Made by a program: the position numbers and the translations under genes | Origin: Parelaphostrongylus tenuis | Taxonomy: Eukaryota > Nematoda > Chromadorea > Rhabditida > Metastrongylidae | Direction: 5' to 3' | DNA length: 64,000 nt | NCBI GenBank assembly: GCA_019055375.1 | Contig: JAHQIW010007313.1 | Span: forward strand, 1-64,000 | Part shown: positions 1 through 10,939 of the stretch, one piece after another | Layout: each line of letters opens with the position of its first letter | How positions within the stretch are numbered: position 1 is the stretch's first letter | Notes under the pieces: model-generated | The model's input: only the letters and a program-made list of their open reading frames with translations | The model's database searches: none | Told to the model about the DNA's origin: nothing

Positions 1-9
1 CAATTTCAG

Positions 10-3000
10 GATAGAGACATTGCGTTTCCTGTTGTCAAATCTTCGTTGGTGGGTTGAGGAGTATGGATTGATGGTTTTCCGCTTTGACGGGGTCACCTCG
101 ATGATCTACCATTCACATGGAATGAGTAAGTCTATCATTTGAAATATGCGGTGTAACTTTTCCCATCCTTTTCTCCAACGTCAGAGGTTTTTTTATACAT
201 TCTTTCTCCATTCTTTCTATTTTTGGTTCAGTTCGGTTTTACAGGGATAGATAAATAATCGATTTCATTTGCTGAACAGGAGCTTTTCTTAGAATGTTGG
301 TGATCAATTGGAAGCTCAAATCTCTGGCTACAGTCCCACATGGGCGATTTTCGAAAAAACCTTAATTTGATGTTGATACAGAAGGAAATCCCTCGTGTTT
401 CACAAGCTCATTTTCTCGCCGGACAGAGCTCTGTTTTTAGACTGTTAGTAATCATTCGATAGCGTAAGTTTTAATCATTCCAACGTTGTGGTTGCTTTTT
501 GAAAAGACCGTATCTCTGCAGTGGCAGCAGAGAGAACAAGATTGAATTCGCATGCGCGGCTAATGGTCTTTGACCAGATTCATGGGCCGCCAGGTGAAGC
601 GGCAATGGGGTTGCGCAGTTATCGATCGCTTTCCAACGGTCTTCTGCTGTTATCCAATTAGAAATTGTTCATCTGCTTTGGAAGAAAAAACTCCAGATAA
701 AACGTATGACTCTGCTACAAAAAGACTTCGAATGCTTTATTTTTACCATAAATACGGATAGATAAATCATCATTGTGATCACTTTGTGGATTTAGAGGAC
801 CAGAATTTCCTAATTTCTTTCAACCTTGAAGACTTTCAGATAGTACAAGATCTTCTCTACTCGTTCATATGCTGGAAAATCAGTCGATCATCGCGTCAGC
901 TCACCTTGCTGCCTCACCCAGCGGCCCGTGAATTAGCCAAGGACCACTTGCTCGCGCATGTGAATCAGTTTTATTTTCCCCGATGCGTTGCAGAGAAGCA
1001 ATCCTTTCACGGTACACGCCCATCGGTGTTGGAATCGGTAAAGTTGACGCTATCAAATGATTACTAATAATCTAAAGAAGGAGCTCTGTCCTGCGAGAAA
1101 ATATGCGCGTGTGGAAGGTGATTTTACTTCGAACTTTGCAGCGTTATATAAGGATCTTTTTGAAAACCGACCAAGTAAGGCTCTGGCTAGGGTTTGAGCT
1201 CTGGAATGATTACTTACACTCCTATGGAAGTTCCTGTCCAGCGAATGAGGTGGATATTCATTTGTCCTCTTGCAACCGGCAAGAACCCTTTTCTCCTTCC
1301 TCTATCCCATCCTTATTTCTTGATTTCCATCATTATTTAACGTAAGAGAATAACAAATCTGTAGAAACCATCTTAACGACTGCTTCACAAATCTCGCTAT
1401 AAACAATTAAAATAATCTGTGAGAATGTTCAGAGCCTTTTTTGAGATTGGTTCGTCAGTGTCATAGGCATGTTTCGACGGTGTCGCCCGCTTCATCAGTG
1501 GCATACGCTCCACACATAGCCCTACTTTATAGCCAAGATGAGGAGACGTTATTTATAGTAAAAAAAAAGAGTTTTAGCCTGAACGAGGTTGGTACGCCAG
1601 GGCCACACAGCGGTGTTTTTCGAAGGTCCGGCCTCCTCGTCAGTGACTACACGCCCCACATACGCCTCCCTCCTTGCTCCAATGCAAAGGCTTAATGTGG
1701 GGCGGGGGTCACTGACGAGGAGGCCGGACCTTCGAAACACCGCTGTGTGGCCCTGGCGTAACCAACCTCGTTTAGGCTAAAAGCATTCTTTTTTTTTGGA
1801 TTTAATTTTGAATGTTTATCACGGGGTTTTAAAAACAGTCGATCACATGGGTTATTTATAGTGATAACGCGTGATACAGGTGCTACGACCATTTTTTTTT
1901 AGTCGATAGAGTACAACTGGTAGGTGAATATGAAGAAGTAGGGTTCAGTGTGGGATGTGTGCTACTGATGATGCGGGCGATACCGCCAAAACGTGCCTAT
2001 GACACTAACGAACCAGTGTTGAAGAGGCTCTAAACATTCTCGCAGATTATCTTAGATAACAACGACATTTAGACGATGATTTCGGTGGAGGATATCCGAT
2101 GTACTTCGGTCTCAATGCTGATACAGACTCGCTTGTCTACCTTATGCTGGCCAATGATTTCTTACACAAGAAGTACCCGCAGATAATCACTATAGCCGAG
2201 GTGAGACATTCCCCTAAAATTAGTTGGTACTTTTAATTACAGGGCACGATTTGAAGGAGCGATCCTTCTCGTTGGACAGGAACTTTTTATAAGAGTGTCA
2301 GTAAACCATTCGTAAGCTCAAATCTTTGGCTACTGCGCTAACGTGCTCATTTTTTTGGAAGACCCTTTTGCAGCGCTGTAACAAAAAGAAAACATTTATA
2401 TTTCACGCACGCACATTTCTCGTACGGCAGAATTTTTCCTCAAATTATAAGTAACCATTCGACAGCGTACGTTTAGATACGATTCCAACGATGTGCTTAT
2501 TTTCTGGAAAGAGCTTTCACTGCAGTCTAGCAAGGAGAATAATAATGAGTTCCACATGCGCGGCTTAATTTTGTCGTCTTATGGTGTGTGCTGGCCATGG
2601 ATTCTTTAAGCGATTGATCAATTGCGTTGGCGTGACTCACATGTGGAGTAGGATTTTTGTTATTTGATTTGATATTTTTCTCCGCTTTTACAGGAATTCC
2701 TTATAAAACGTATGAGTCTGATACTATAATATTTCCCCTACATGTTCAAATGATTTTCCTGCTGCTAGTGAGGCAATCCTGGCGTGTTCTTTCTACAACG
2801 CCAGGATATCGAAAATAAGGTGGGCCGGACACGTAATGCGCTTCAACGACAACCCGATGGACGAGAGCCGTTACCGACTGGATTCCTTCGGGACGTCAAG
2901 CGCTCTAAAGGAAGACCACTGACCCGTTGGTCCGATTTCTTCACGAAAGCGATGGAAGAAAGATATGATGCTCAGCGAATTCCTAGAGCAAGGAGGACCC

Positions 3001-6000
3001 ACTGGGCTACTCTTGCACGCGATAGGGAAAAATGGAAGAGTTACTGGTACCCGCTCGAGTCACTCGACGATCAACGGGACGACAGGTGATACAGGTGATA
3101 CAGGTGAGTGAGGCAATAGTAAAAGCGCGCGTCTGGTGTACAACGTAATTTTATCTTGAATGCTACAGTGTTATAAAAGGATCTTTTCAAAAAGGGAGCA
3201 CGCGGAGAGGTAGTCAGAGATTCAAGCTTTCGAATGATTACTGACACTCTTATGAAGAGTTTTTGTCCAGTGCAGGAAGTCGCTTCTTTTTTGTTTGTAG
3301 TTTTGTAGACTCTGATGTTTATAATTTTCACTTTCTTTTTCTTGGTGAACGAAGGCAAGAGATTGTTGAAATAACGTTTATTTGGAAAACAAGACAGTAG
3401 ATAACAAAGCGATGGCTTCTGTGGTGTAAGTGGTAGCACGCTCTTCCCCGGTATGCGTGAACTGCGGGTTCAACTCCTGCCCGATGTCGAATGTTTCGCA
3501 TACTACTAAGTACTCTTAGATGTATATCTGTAACATCATAGCAGTGCCGACAAGCAGTAACAATAAGAAGTTCAAATGGTTCAATACTTATTCGGATAGC
3601 TGGCGTGTTTCGGCGGCTTCGCCTTCTCCGGCGCCTTCTGGAATGCTCAGGTTATCTACAGTCTAGTCATCCAGAGATTTCTGTTGCTTTTCTTTGGTAG
3701 TTGACCATTGTAAGTTGATAGATAAAAAGCTGATCTCATTCGCTGTACAGAGACTTTTTATATGAGTGGTTAGCAGTCATTCGAAAGCTCAAATCTCTGG
3801 TGAGTGCGGTACGTAGCGGGTTTTCCAAAAACCTTCATTATTACGCTTCAGTGAAAGGGAAACATTTGTGTTTCACACACGCGTTTTTCTTGCAAGGGAG
3901 AGCTTTTTCTTTGGAGATTAGTAGTCAATTGGTACCTTGAGATTCAAAGATTTTAATGCTGCGCTTGGTTTATAGAAGGAACAATTTTTTTTCATTTTTA
4001 AAGGAACTTCGGATCAAGCGTATGGCTCTGATACTAAATGACTTTCTCTATACGTTCATATGCTTTTCGTGCTTCCAACGAAGTAATAGTTGAATTGCGC
4101 AGCCGATGTGGAACATGATTTTATTTTCAAATTACAGTGTTATAAAAGGCTATTTTGAATAAAACCGGCCACGTGCTGCGCTAGCCGGGGATTCAAGCTG
4201 TCGCACGATTGCTAGCACTGTTATGAAAAGTTCTTGTCTAGCGAAGAGATCGGCTTTTCATTTGCCGCCTTATGATGGACAAGAACCTTTCTTTTTTCTT
4301 GAAGTAATGAAGATGTTCAGCTGATGAGTTGTAGACAACCTTGTTTTCCAGAAGGCTCTGAAGAAGGCGAAGGCGCCGAAGTGCATCAGTTGACTGAATA
4401 AAATTAGAGCAGACAGAAATCTTTTTAACCGCTTTCAGCAGTGTTTATGATGTTATGGGTATATCCAGTGATGTTGAGTAATGTGCAAAACTTTTGCTTC
4501 AACTGGGGCTTGAACCCTCATCTCACCCTATCCGAGGGCGCGTGATTAACCCGGACATTACCGACCCCTGTTTTGCCACCACTCCTTCTACGCTATAACG
4601 CATCGGGTTAGAGCACGCGCCCTCCGATAGGGTGAAATGCGGTTTGAATTCCGCCTGGCCAAAGTTTTGCACATCACTCTACCATTCTAATTGATATTAT
4701 ATCTTCAGATTTAGATCTAATAGATTAGATCAAATTCATTGTTAGTGATTTCAGCGGTGTTATGATGTTATTAGATGTACATCTAGGAGTACTTAGTGGT
4801 ATGCAATACATCAGACAGCAGGCGGAGTTGAACTCGCGTTTCACCCATACTGCGGGGAATGCACTACACTACGCCACGGGGTCACCGCTTTGCTACCTAC
4901 AATTTTACTTTCCAAATAAACGATATTTCTAACTAACAACTCTTGTCTTGGCACATCAACAAAAAGCAGTGAACTATGGAACACTTCCGAGGCTAAATGG
5001 AGCGGTAGGTCTTGGCAATTGCTTGCGCTGATGTTTTCTACACAGTCTTATTAGTGCAGAGGCGTGGGTGACGCAGTAGTTTGAAGCTTTCTTGCATCAC
5101 ACAGGTGGTCGATCGACTAATGGCTGATGGTTCAATCCCGTATTTAAATCTTGTAATTCCTTTCATCCTCTGGGGTTGCGAAGTGGTAACAGACTTCTTT
5201 GAGAGGATAGCAGCTGAATTAATGCATGGGTAGGCCACTGCCAATCATCATAAAAGTCAGACGTGCATCCGTCACCTCAGACGATGCTACGAATGGAATA
5301 AAATGCATGCCGCATCTCTCGGCGATTTGATTGATCCCGGAGCTTTATACTTTATTCTTTAACGTAAAAGGTTAAAGGGGAACGATATATAATGACTTCT
5401 GAGGATCACGGGAAACGATATGTAATAGATTTCTGAAAATCACGCAGTTGGAACGGATCTTCTACAAGGCTCAAGGCTTGCTAATATGAAGGCTTAGAGG
5501 CTACTTTCTGTTTTGATAGAAAAAAATCGAAAAGAGTGGTAGCAGAGCGATGGCATCGGTGGTGTAGTGGTAACACGCCCCCACTCTCTCCGGTATGGGT
5601 GAAGCGCGTGTTCGACTCTCGCCTGGTGTCGAATGTAATGCATACACTCAGTACTCTTATATTATGTTTCTAATAGTTTTCTTGAGAAATCTGTTGTTAC
5701 AGGAAGTGTCTGGTATGCCGGCATTATGTCGTCCTGTTGCCGAAGGTGGACAGGGATTTGATTTCCGTCTAGCTATGGCTCTACCCGACATGTGGATCAA
5801 AATCCTCAAGCACTTGAAAGACGAGGACTGGAATATGAACGAAATCGTTCACACTTTGGAAAATCGGCGGTTGGTTATGGAGACGATTCATTACAGTTTC
5901 TTCTTGCTCTTTATATCTGCCTGGTTCTTACAGTCTTCTTTTTTTAGCAGGTGTAAACAGTTCGTGCCGCTCTGGTTCCTTAACATAAACTTTACAATGA

Positions 6001-9000
6001 TTTTGCATGATCTTGGCAGCATTCAATTGCGCATTTTTGCGAGTATTTTGTGTTATACAACTTGCCTGTACCTACTATGAGATGGAGCTGTCGTGGGGAA
6101 CAAGCGCTTGTTACTCATGGACGAATGGCGTGCGAGGAAAATGCTAGTGAAGCGGCTTACAAGATTGATGGAGCTTTCTGTGGACGGTCCGAGCGCCACT
6201 GATCCACGAGACTGTTCTCTCCAGCTTTGAACTTGGCGAACGACTTCCTAGTCGTTCATTCTACGACCGTATCATCACCCCAAGCTCCATTAATCTTGCG
6301 CGCCGCTTCAGTAACATTTTCCCCCGCGTGCCATCCATGCATGAGTAGCAAACGAAGTCCTTCCCAAGGCAGTTTCACTTAGAGCAAGTATAGGCAAGTT
6401 GTATATCAATATGATGGCAAGAAAATGCGCAATTGAACAATACCAAAATCATGCAATCTCGTTGCAAAATTATGCAGAAAAACCAAAATGGCAAGAACTT
6501 TTTAGGCAGCCTAATTTTTTTTGCTTTTCCCTCTTTCTTTATTTTCCTTTTCGAAATGTGTGAAGACCCTATTTCCTTTCCAGATATGGAGAAGCACACA
6601 TTGCTTACGCTGAATCGCACGACCAGGCACTTGTTGGTGATAAGACTATCGCTTTTTGGCTCATGGATAAAGGTAATTGGTGCATATAATATGGTGAAGA
6701 ACACGTTGCTTATTGTTCGAACGCAATATTCAGTTTAGATCTAAAGTTTTAAGCTTAATTGTCAGTAGTATTTACGTGAATTTTTAATTTCCCTAGCTCG
6801 TTCGGAACGGCAGTAATCGCTGCGAGCAGCGCGATACTTAAGTGATGTGCGATTTTTGGAATTAAACAGAATTGTTCTACGTCGTTTTTTGTAAAATTAT
6901 AGTTATGAATGTTGTATTGATATTACATGATCTCCTCTTCACGTCATTATGCTCTTTGTGCGTAGATATCTACTATTTGCCAAGAAAATGGCGAGAATGT
7001 AACCCAATCCTCTTTTCGCTATTGTAGCGCAATATGAAGACCTTTCGAAAAATTAAGCCTGACATTAGAATCGCTGAGATTTAAACTGTCTAAAGACTAC
7101 TAAAAATCGATTGAAAAGCCACACATTGACCCTAACCGAGCGGAAATCGCCGAGTGTGAAGCATCATCTTATATTTTCCGATGCGGCGCACTTCAGAGGT
7201 CTTTCGAATGACACCTAATAACTCAGTAAAAATAACCCCGTCTTGCGAAAAAGGCCTCTAAGCATACCAGCACATATGATGTACACACCGTCCGCAGAGG
7301 GTTAGTATACCTGAATATTGTTATGTTTGCTCCAGTTCTGGAGCTGAGAGGTTCTAATATTCAGCAATCATGTTTCCGTTTTCTTTCGTTCAATCTTATC
7401 AATGATTCACGTAATTAGAGATGTACGACTTCATGTCGATCACAACTCCGTATACTCCGATTATCGAGAGAGGAATAGCTCTACACAAAATGATTCGCCT
7501 TCTCACGATGGCCCTCGGTGGAGAGGCATGGCTGAATTTTATCGGTGAGATGTTTTTCCGTGTTTTTTACTCAAAGAGGAGCTGAGGTAGTTCTGCCTTT
7601 TGTCACTTGTGGCTTTCAAATGTTTTGCCGCTCTGAAGAAAGTTTATGCCTACCCATGAAATCAACCCTGTCTGGAGTGTATGAGAGGGGGGGGGGGTGG
7701 TTGGTGCTGAGGTAACGTGTCCGTTCTCAGCGTTATTCGCTCGTTCAATGAGAGTTAAAGGTTTTCCCTTCTCATCACGCATCTCGCTGAATGGTAATTG
7801 ATTGTATTTATCGCAGAGGTCTTGATTAGCCAAGCTCTCCAGGGAGTAAGGTTTTCGCAACAAGTCTATTATTAAAATTTCCAGCACCATGTTTGAGGTG
7901 AGCAGCACCACTACCACAACGCTATCCTTCTCCTTATGTGACTTCTTACTAATGACTCATTGTATTCAGGAAACGAATTTGGCCATCCGGAATGGTTGGA
8001 TTTCCCACGTATTGGGAACAATGAATCCTTCCACTATGCCAGGAGGCAGTTTAATTTAGCTGACGATGGGAATTTAAGGTTTGTTATATCTATGAAAACG
8101 ATCATTTTGTTTAGATTTGGTCAGTTACCAATTTTACGAAGAATAATGGCATTCTCAGTGCTAATGTTCTCTTCAGATACAAATTTCTAAATTTATGGGA
8201 CGAAGAGATGAATAGCCTCGAGCAAAGCAGCGGATTTCTGCATAAGGGCCCGGTAAGTCCTCTCACATACTATTGAATGTACTTAGTTGTATTCTCCTGT
8301 CATATTTTCATGTATATGCCACTTCAGGCTTACGTTTCGTGGAAGCATGATGGAGATAAGATGGTTTGTTTCGAGCGTGCTGGCATTCTGTTCGTCTTCA
8401 ACTTTCATCCATTCAAGAGTTTTCCTGATTATAAAGTAGGAGTGGAAGTGCCTGGAATGTAAGCTCTACAGCTCCGTTGGTGTTTTCATTTGATCCTTCT
8501 ATCGTAAATCAATTCAGTCCCTTGACTACAATGTTGATTTCTCGCGCGAAAATTTTTGGATACATGGGCCTTCTTTTGCTTCGAGAAACCTTAAGGAACT
8601 GAGATCCTATCATTTAGTGACGAGGTTGATTTCTTGGAACCCCAGCTTACTTAATAAAATATCTTATTTGCTTTGCAGCGCGCGAAAATATAGGAACTAC
8701 CTGCCGCGCGGCATCCGGCGCGACAAACCGTGGTTTGTTTTTGCGCCACGTCGAAGGGTTTAACTGAAACCGTCCGTACTAAGGTTCCGTCATTATCCTG
8801 CGTGGCATGACCACGTTTTCAGTGATCTATACTCTCTTTATTGTGAAGCATCTACTATTGTTTGATACTATTTATCTGTTCTGACGTTGTTTTACGTTTG
8901 TACACCTTTTTTTCTTAAGAATCAGTCGATTTTTCAGTTACAAATTAGTGCTAAATAGCGATGAAGAACGATTCGGTGGCCACAATCGTCTGAAACTCGG

Positions 9001-9097
9001 TTCAGAACATCACAGTTTTCCTGAAGGCTATGCCGGACGTCGAAACCATGTTCTAGTCTACGCGCCGGCTCGGACATGTCTTGTTTTCAGACTATGA
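10..9097 (+). CDS. Glycogen branching enzyme (1,4-alpha-glucan branching enzyme), C-terminal half, 9 exons
   Basis: GH13 enzyme that makes alpha-1,6 branches in cytosolic glycogen. Exons: 10-125, 2073-2200, 5703-5869, 6584-6672, 7419-7544, 7970-8078, 8177-8252, 8328-8458, 8938-9097 (stop TGA 9095-9097). All junctions are GT/AG and every phase matches, giving about 367 residues, roughly the last half of the usual ~690. Visible motifs: FRFDGVTSM (nucleophile Asp, codon 86-88), [15 protein letters not shown] (acid/base Glu at 2198-2200), [12 protein letters not shown] (conserved His-Asp), [14 protein letters not shown], and the C-terminal beta domain ending in [11 protein letters not shown]. The N-terminal CBM48 part lies upstream of the window. 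Introns hold palindromes, SINEs and an RTE fragment. The usual FDGFRFDGV stretch reads LMVFRFDGV, explained by two compensating T-run indels at 68-78. No clear AATAAA follows the stop. Identification is very secure from family motifs. Confidence 0.96.
262..1290 (+). repeat. Dispersed degenerate repeat (REP-1), copy in branching-enzyme intron 1
   Basis: Contains the recurring phrases of a repeat family seen throughout the window: TTAGTAATCATTCGATAGCG, CTCAAATCTCTGGCTACAG, CAGCGTTATATAAGGATC, and GGAAGTTCCTGTCCAGCGAA. No coding capacity is evident; short open frames inside are unrelated between copies. Confidence 0.6.
1569..1783. mobile_element. Inner palindrome nested in the outer fold-back element
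   Basis: Arms of about 90 bases (1569-1660 and 1697-1783) are near-perfect inverted copies beginning TTTTAGCCTGAACGAGGTTG, and would fold into a long hairpin with a loop of about 35 bases. Each arm has CTGACGA, a 5-bp stem and GAAA. Confidence 0.75.
1705..1754 (+). ncRNA. Hammerhead-ribozyme-like motif in the inner palindrome
   Basis: GGGGTCA / CTGACGA / GGAGG-CCGGA-CCTTC / GAAA / short helix III / TGGCCCT. Helix I (7 pairs with wobbles), helix II (5 pairs) and the cores are present, but the cleavage-site base is G instead of A, C or U, so activity is doubtful. Confidence 0.5.
2240..2765 (+). repeat. REP-1 copy, branching-enzyme intron 2
   Basis: Has AACTTTTTATAAGAGTGTCA, CCATTCGTAAGCTCAAATC and AAACGTATGAGTCTGATACT, phrases repeated at 3740, 4010 and 10630. 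It is interrupted downstream by the RTE fragment. Confidence 0.55.
2778..3106 (+). mobile_element. 5'-truncated RTE-type retrotransposon, 3' end only
   Basis: Encodes the RTE C-terminal tail ([15 protein letters not shown]: [33 protein letters not shown]) and ends in GTGATACAG tandem units, as RTE elements do. Flanked by AGTGAGGCAAT at 2767-2777 and 3107-3117, an 11-bp target-site duplication, so this is an independent truncated insertion. Confidence 0.85.
3107..3290 (+). repeat. REP-1 continuation after the RTE insertion
   Basis: TACAGTGTTATAAAAGGATC and TTCGAATGATTACTGACACT match REP-1 copies at 1140 and 4140. The RTE fragment therefore landed inside an existing REP-1 copy. Confidence 0.55.
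3356..3552 (+). mobile_element. tRNA-headed SINE-like repeat (family 2), plus copy
   Basis: Box A-like TGGTGTAAGTGGTAGCACG and box B-like GCGGGTTCAACTCC lie in a tRNA-sized span, followed by the tail ACTCTTAGATGTATATCTG and AACATCATAGCA. About 60 bases upstream of the head are also shared with the minus copy at 4752-4944. Confidence 0.6.
3725..4330 (+). repeat. REP-1 copies, branching-enzyme intron 2
   Basis: Two linked segments with ATTCGAAAGCTCAAATCTCT and ACAGTGTTATAAAAGGCTAT, then TCTAGCGAAGAGATCGGCTT. The same ending recurs at 33600-33790. Confidence 0.5.
4460..4705. mobile_element. Fold-back element with two divergent tRNA-like heads
   Basis: Left arm (minus) and right arm (plus) each read outward through a tRNA-like unit (box B forms GGGTTCAAGCC and GGTTTGAATTCC) and end in GATGTTGAGT/GATGTGCAAAAC-type termini. 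Same terminus as the elements at 9768 and 54262. Confidence 0.7.
4752..4944 (-). mobile_element. tRNA-headed SINE-like repeat (family 2), minus copy
   Basis: Minus-strand GGCGTAGTGTAGTGCATTCC and GCGAGTTCAACTCC form the head. The tail matches the copy at 3356, in inverted orientation within the same intron. Confidence 0.6.
5055..5365 (+). mobile_element. SINE-1 copy, degenerate
   Basis: Shares the SINE-1 body (ATGCATGGGTAGGCCACTGC, CACCTCAGACGATG) and the 3' end GATTGATCCCGGAGCTTTAT. Its tRNA-like head (GACGCAGTAGTTTGAAGC) is decayed. Confidence 0.55.
5540..5668 (+). mobile_element. tRNA-headed SINE-like repeat (family 2), short copy
   Basis: GCATCGGTGGTGTAGTGGTA is a Gly-tRNA-like box A region and GTGTTCGACTCTCGCC is box B. 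The tail stops after ACTCAGTACTCTTA, just before the acceptor of the exon at 5703. Confidence 0.65.
5990..6475. mobile_element. Palindromic element with head-to-head mariner-type HTH segments
   Basis: Outer arms (CATTCAATTGCGCATTTTTG with its inverse near 6430) enclose two opposed copies of the start of a transposase-like frame ([12 protein letters not shown]). The minus copy continues into [19 protein letters not shown], matching the N-terminal HTH region of mariner-like transposases. The catalytic domain is absent. Lies in branching-enzyme intron 3. Confidence 0.65.
7580..7925 (-). mobile_element. tRNA-headed repeat (family 5)
   Basis: Minus-strand TAGCGTTGTGGTAGTGGTGC followed by AAACATGGTGCTGG resembles the head at 38690-38950. 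A 12-base G run lies at 7687-7698. Confidence 0.4.
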
Positions 9098-9767
9098 TGC
9101 CTGTCTTTTTCTCTATATTTCTTCTTAAGCTTGAATGCATTGCTCAAAAACTTGTTATGACTGTTGAAAAGTTTGACTAGATGCTGATATGTTTGATATG
9201 GATTGTTTTACGCGTTCAGTATTGTGCCTTGTCAGTTATATTTTAGCACGTTCAACGTCGTCCATTTGTTATGGTAAGGATATATGGATAGATATATTGC
9301 GTTGGAAAATATACTTCCAATTCTATTATGCATTCGAATAATCCAGAATATGTCACAACAACAGCGCACTTTAACGTTATCTGTCGTTTTCTCCTGATCG
9401 TTGAGGCGGGATATAGCAGTAGTTAGTAGAGTAGTGTACCAGGAAGCAAGGCCCTGGTTCGATCCCTTCCCGCGACGCCCTCTTTCAAGTAATCAACGAA
9501 CACCATAGGAAACGTCTTATCTCGACTACCTACGGGATTGTAAGGAGACGCGTCTCGACTTTTACGGCATCCATCTAGAAGACGGTGAAGATCCTCAAGC
9601 TGCAGTCAAATCTCCACCCGACATGCCCGCAGGCTTTTGTAAAAGATGATTGCGAGGAAATATGTCGAATCCAAGAAGTGCTTGAATCCGCACGGTAAAT
9701 TAATACAGGTAGCAATGATCAATCAGAAATGGTTTTTTTTGACCGCCACCTAGAGTGTTATGAGGTT
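9098..9767. other. Convergent intergenic start, little content
   Basis: After the branching-enzyme stop only AT-rich sequence and one tRNA-like stretch (9403-9476) are seen. Confidence 0.5.
9403..9476 (+). other. tRNA-like sequence, probably a pseudo-tRNA
   Basis: GCGGGATATAGCAGTAGTTA and CTGGTTCGATCCC are box A/B-like, and GCGGGA can pair with TCCCGC at the ends. The T and anticodon stems do not fold well, so a functional tRNA is unlikely. Confidence 0.35.
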
Positions 9768-10221
9768 ACAATATACATAATATGTAGAGTGCTGTACAAA
9801 AACGTTTACGTCTGCCCGGATTCGAACCCACATCTCACTCTTTCCAGGAGCGTATGCTAACGGTTGCACCATCGACGCTCGTTTTTTCACAGCACTTTAT
9901 ACGCTACAACGCGTTATCTGTCAACAGCCAATCGTCTGCTGTCTGGCGAGGTAGTCGTCATCGACTTTGAACCCACTTATGACGACAGATATTGGGTATC
10001 AATAATCAATCAGAAGCGATTTTCATTCTACCGCCACTTCCGGGTCAATGTCATACTTGGTGTTGGCAGATAACGTGTTGTAGCGTAGAAAGAGTGCTGT
10101 GCAAAACGAGTGTCGGTGGTGCAACGGTAGCATACGTTCCCGCAAAGAGTGAGATCTGGGTTCGAATCCCGGCTGACGCAAACGTTTTTGTATAGCACTC
10201 TACATATTGGGTATATTATAA
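9768..10221. mobile_element. Large fold-back element with two divergent tRNA-like heads
   Basis: Arms 9773-9930 and 10065-10215 are inverted. The right head has a possible 7-bp acceptor stem (GTCGGTG), a GGTGCAACGGTAGC D-arm and a CTGGGTTCGAATCCCGG T-arm. The left head read on the minus strand has a 5-bp anticodon stem with loop CTGGAAA (GGA, Ser-like). Termini ATGTAGAGTGCTGT/AGCACTCTACAT. Confidence 0.75.
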
Positions 10222-10939
10222 TATAGGTAAATAAATTTCCCCTTCAGCAGTAAGAATATCCAGTGATATGGCTCGAAAATGAGTTGTGATGTAATCTCAG
10301 CATTATTCTTCACACAGCTTTAGAAGTAATTGGATTGAGTACATCATTACATAAGGTTCTATTGGATTAACTATATTTTCTGTATAATTCACTCTTAGCT
10401 GGGGGATACGACGTGCAATACAACTACAAAAATCGTGGGTTCATTTCGGTCATAAGGGAACAAACGAATATTCGACCTCATTCGCTATAAAAGATTTTTC
10501 ACTAGTTTCTGGAAAGATTTCTTCATAATGCTGTAAAATTTAAAATATAATTCTGCTTCACATGGGCCCCACAATTCAACTATTGCTTCGCTGGAAGCAC
10601 GAAAAGCACATGAACGTGTAGAGAAAATCTTTTAGTATTAGAGTCAGACGTTTAATCTCGAGTATCTTCAAAGCGGAGAAACGATCCTCTAATTAAGTAC
10701 TTTTCACTCAGGCGCCATCAATCAATGTTCGCACCGATCCGCTCTTTTGCCCCCACCTCACCGCCCATGAATTGGCCAAAGAATATTTGTTTCGCGCATC
10801 TGAATCAATCTTATTTTCCTTGCTGAGATGCAGAGAAACGGTCTTTTCGAAAAATAAGCACATTCTTGGAGTCACTGGAACTCAGGCTATGGAATGGTTA
10901 CTCATAGTCTAAGAAGAGGCTCTGTCCGACGTGAAATAT

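Larger units (their letters stand above)
1411..2055. mobile_element. Outer fold-back element with hammerhead-like cores
   Basis: Arms 1411-1525 and 1934-2055 are inverted copies (shared CATAGGCA, CGGTGTCGCC, CATCAGTGGCATAC, AGTAGGG tracts). In the minus reading of the left arm, CTGATGA, a GCGG/CCGT stem and GAAAC follow in hammerhead order; the right arm carries the same in plus orientation with GAAA changed to AAAA. A second palindrome sits in the loop. Confidence 0.65.

Noticed and set aside
786..1345. Two open frames of 80-93 codons as coding exons
   Set aside because: They fall on REP-1 copies inside a branching-enzyme intron and are not conserved between copies.
9403..9476. Functional tRNA gene
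   Set aside because: Box A and B look right, but the T stem and anticodon stem do not pair.
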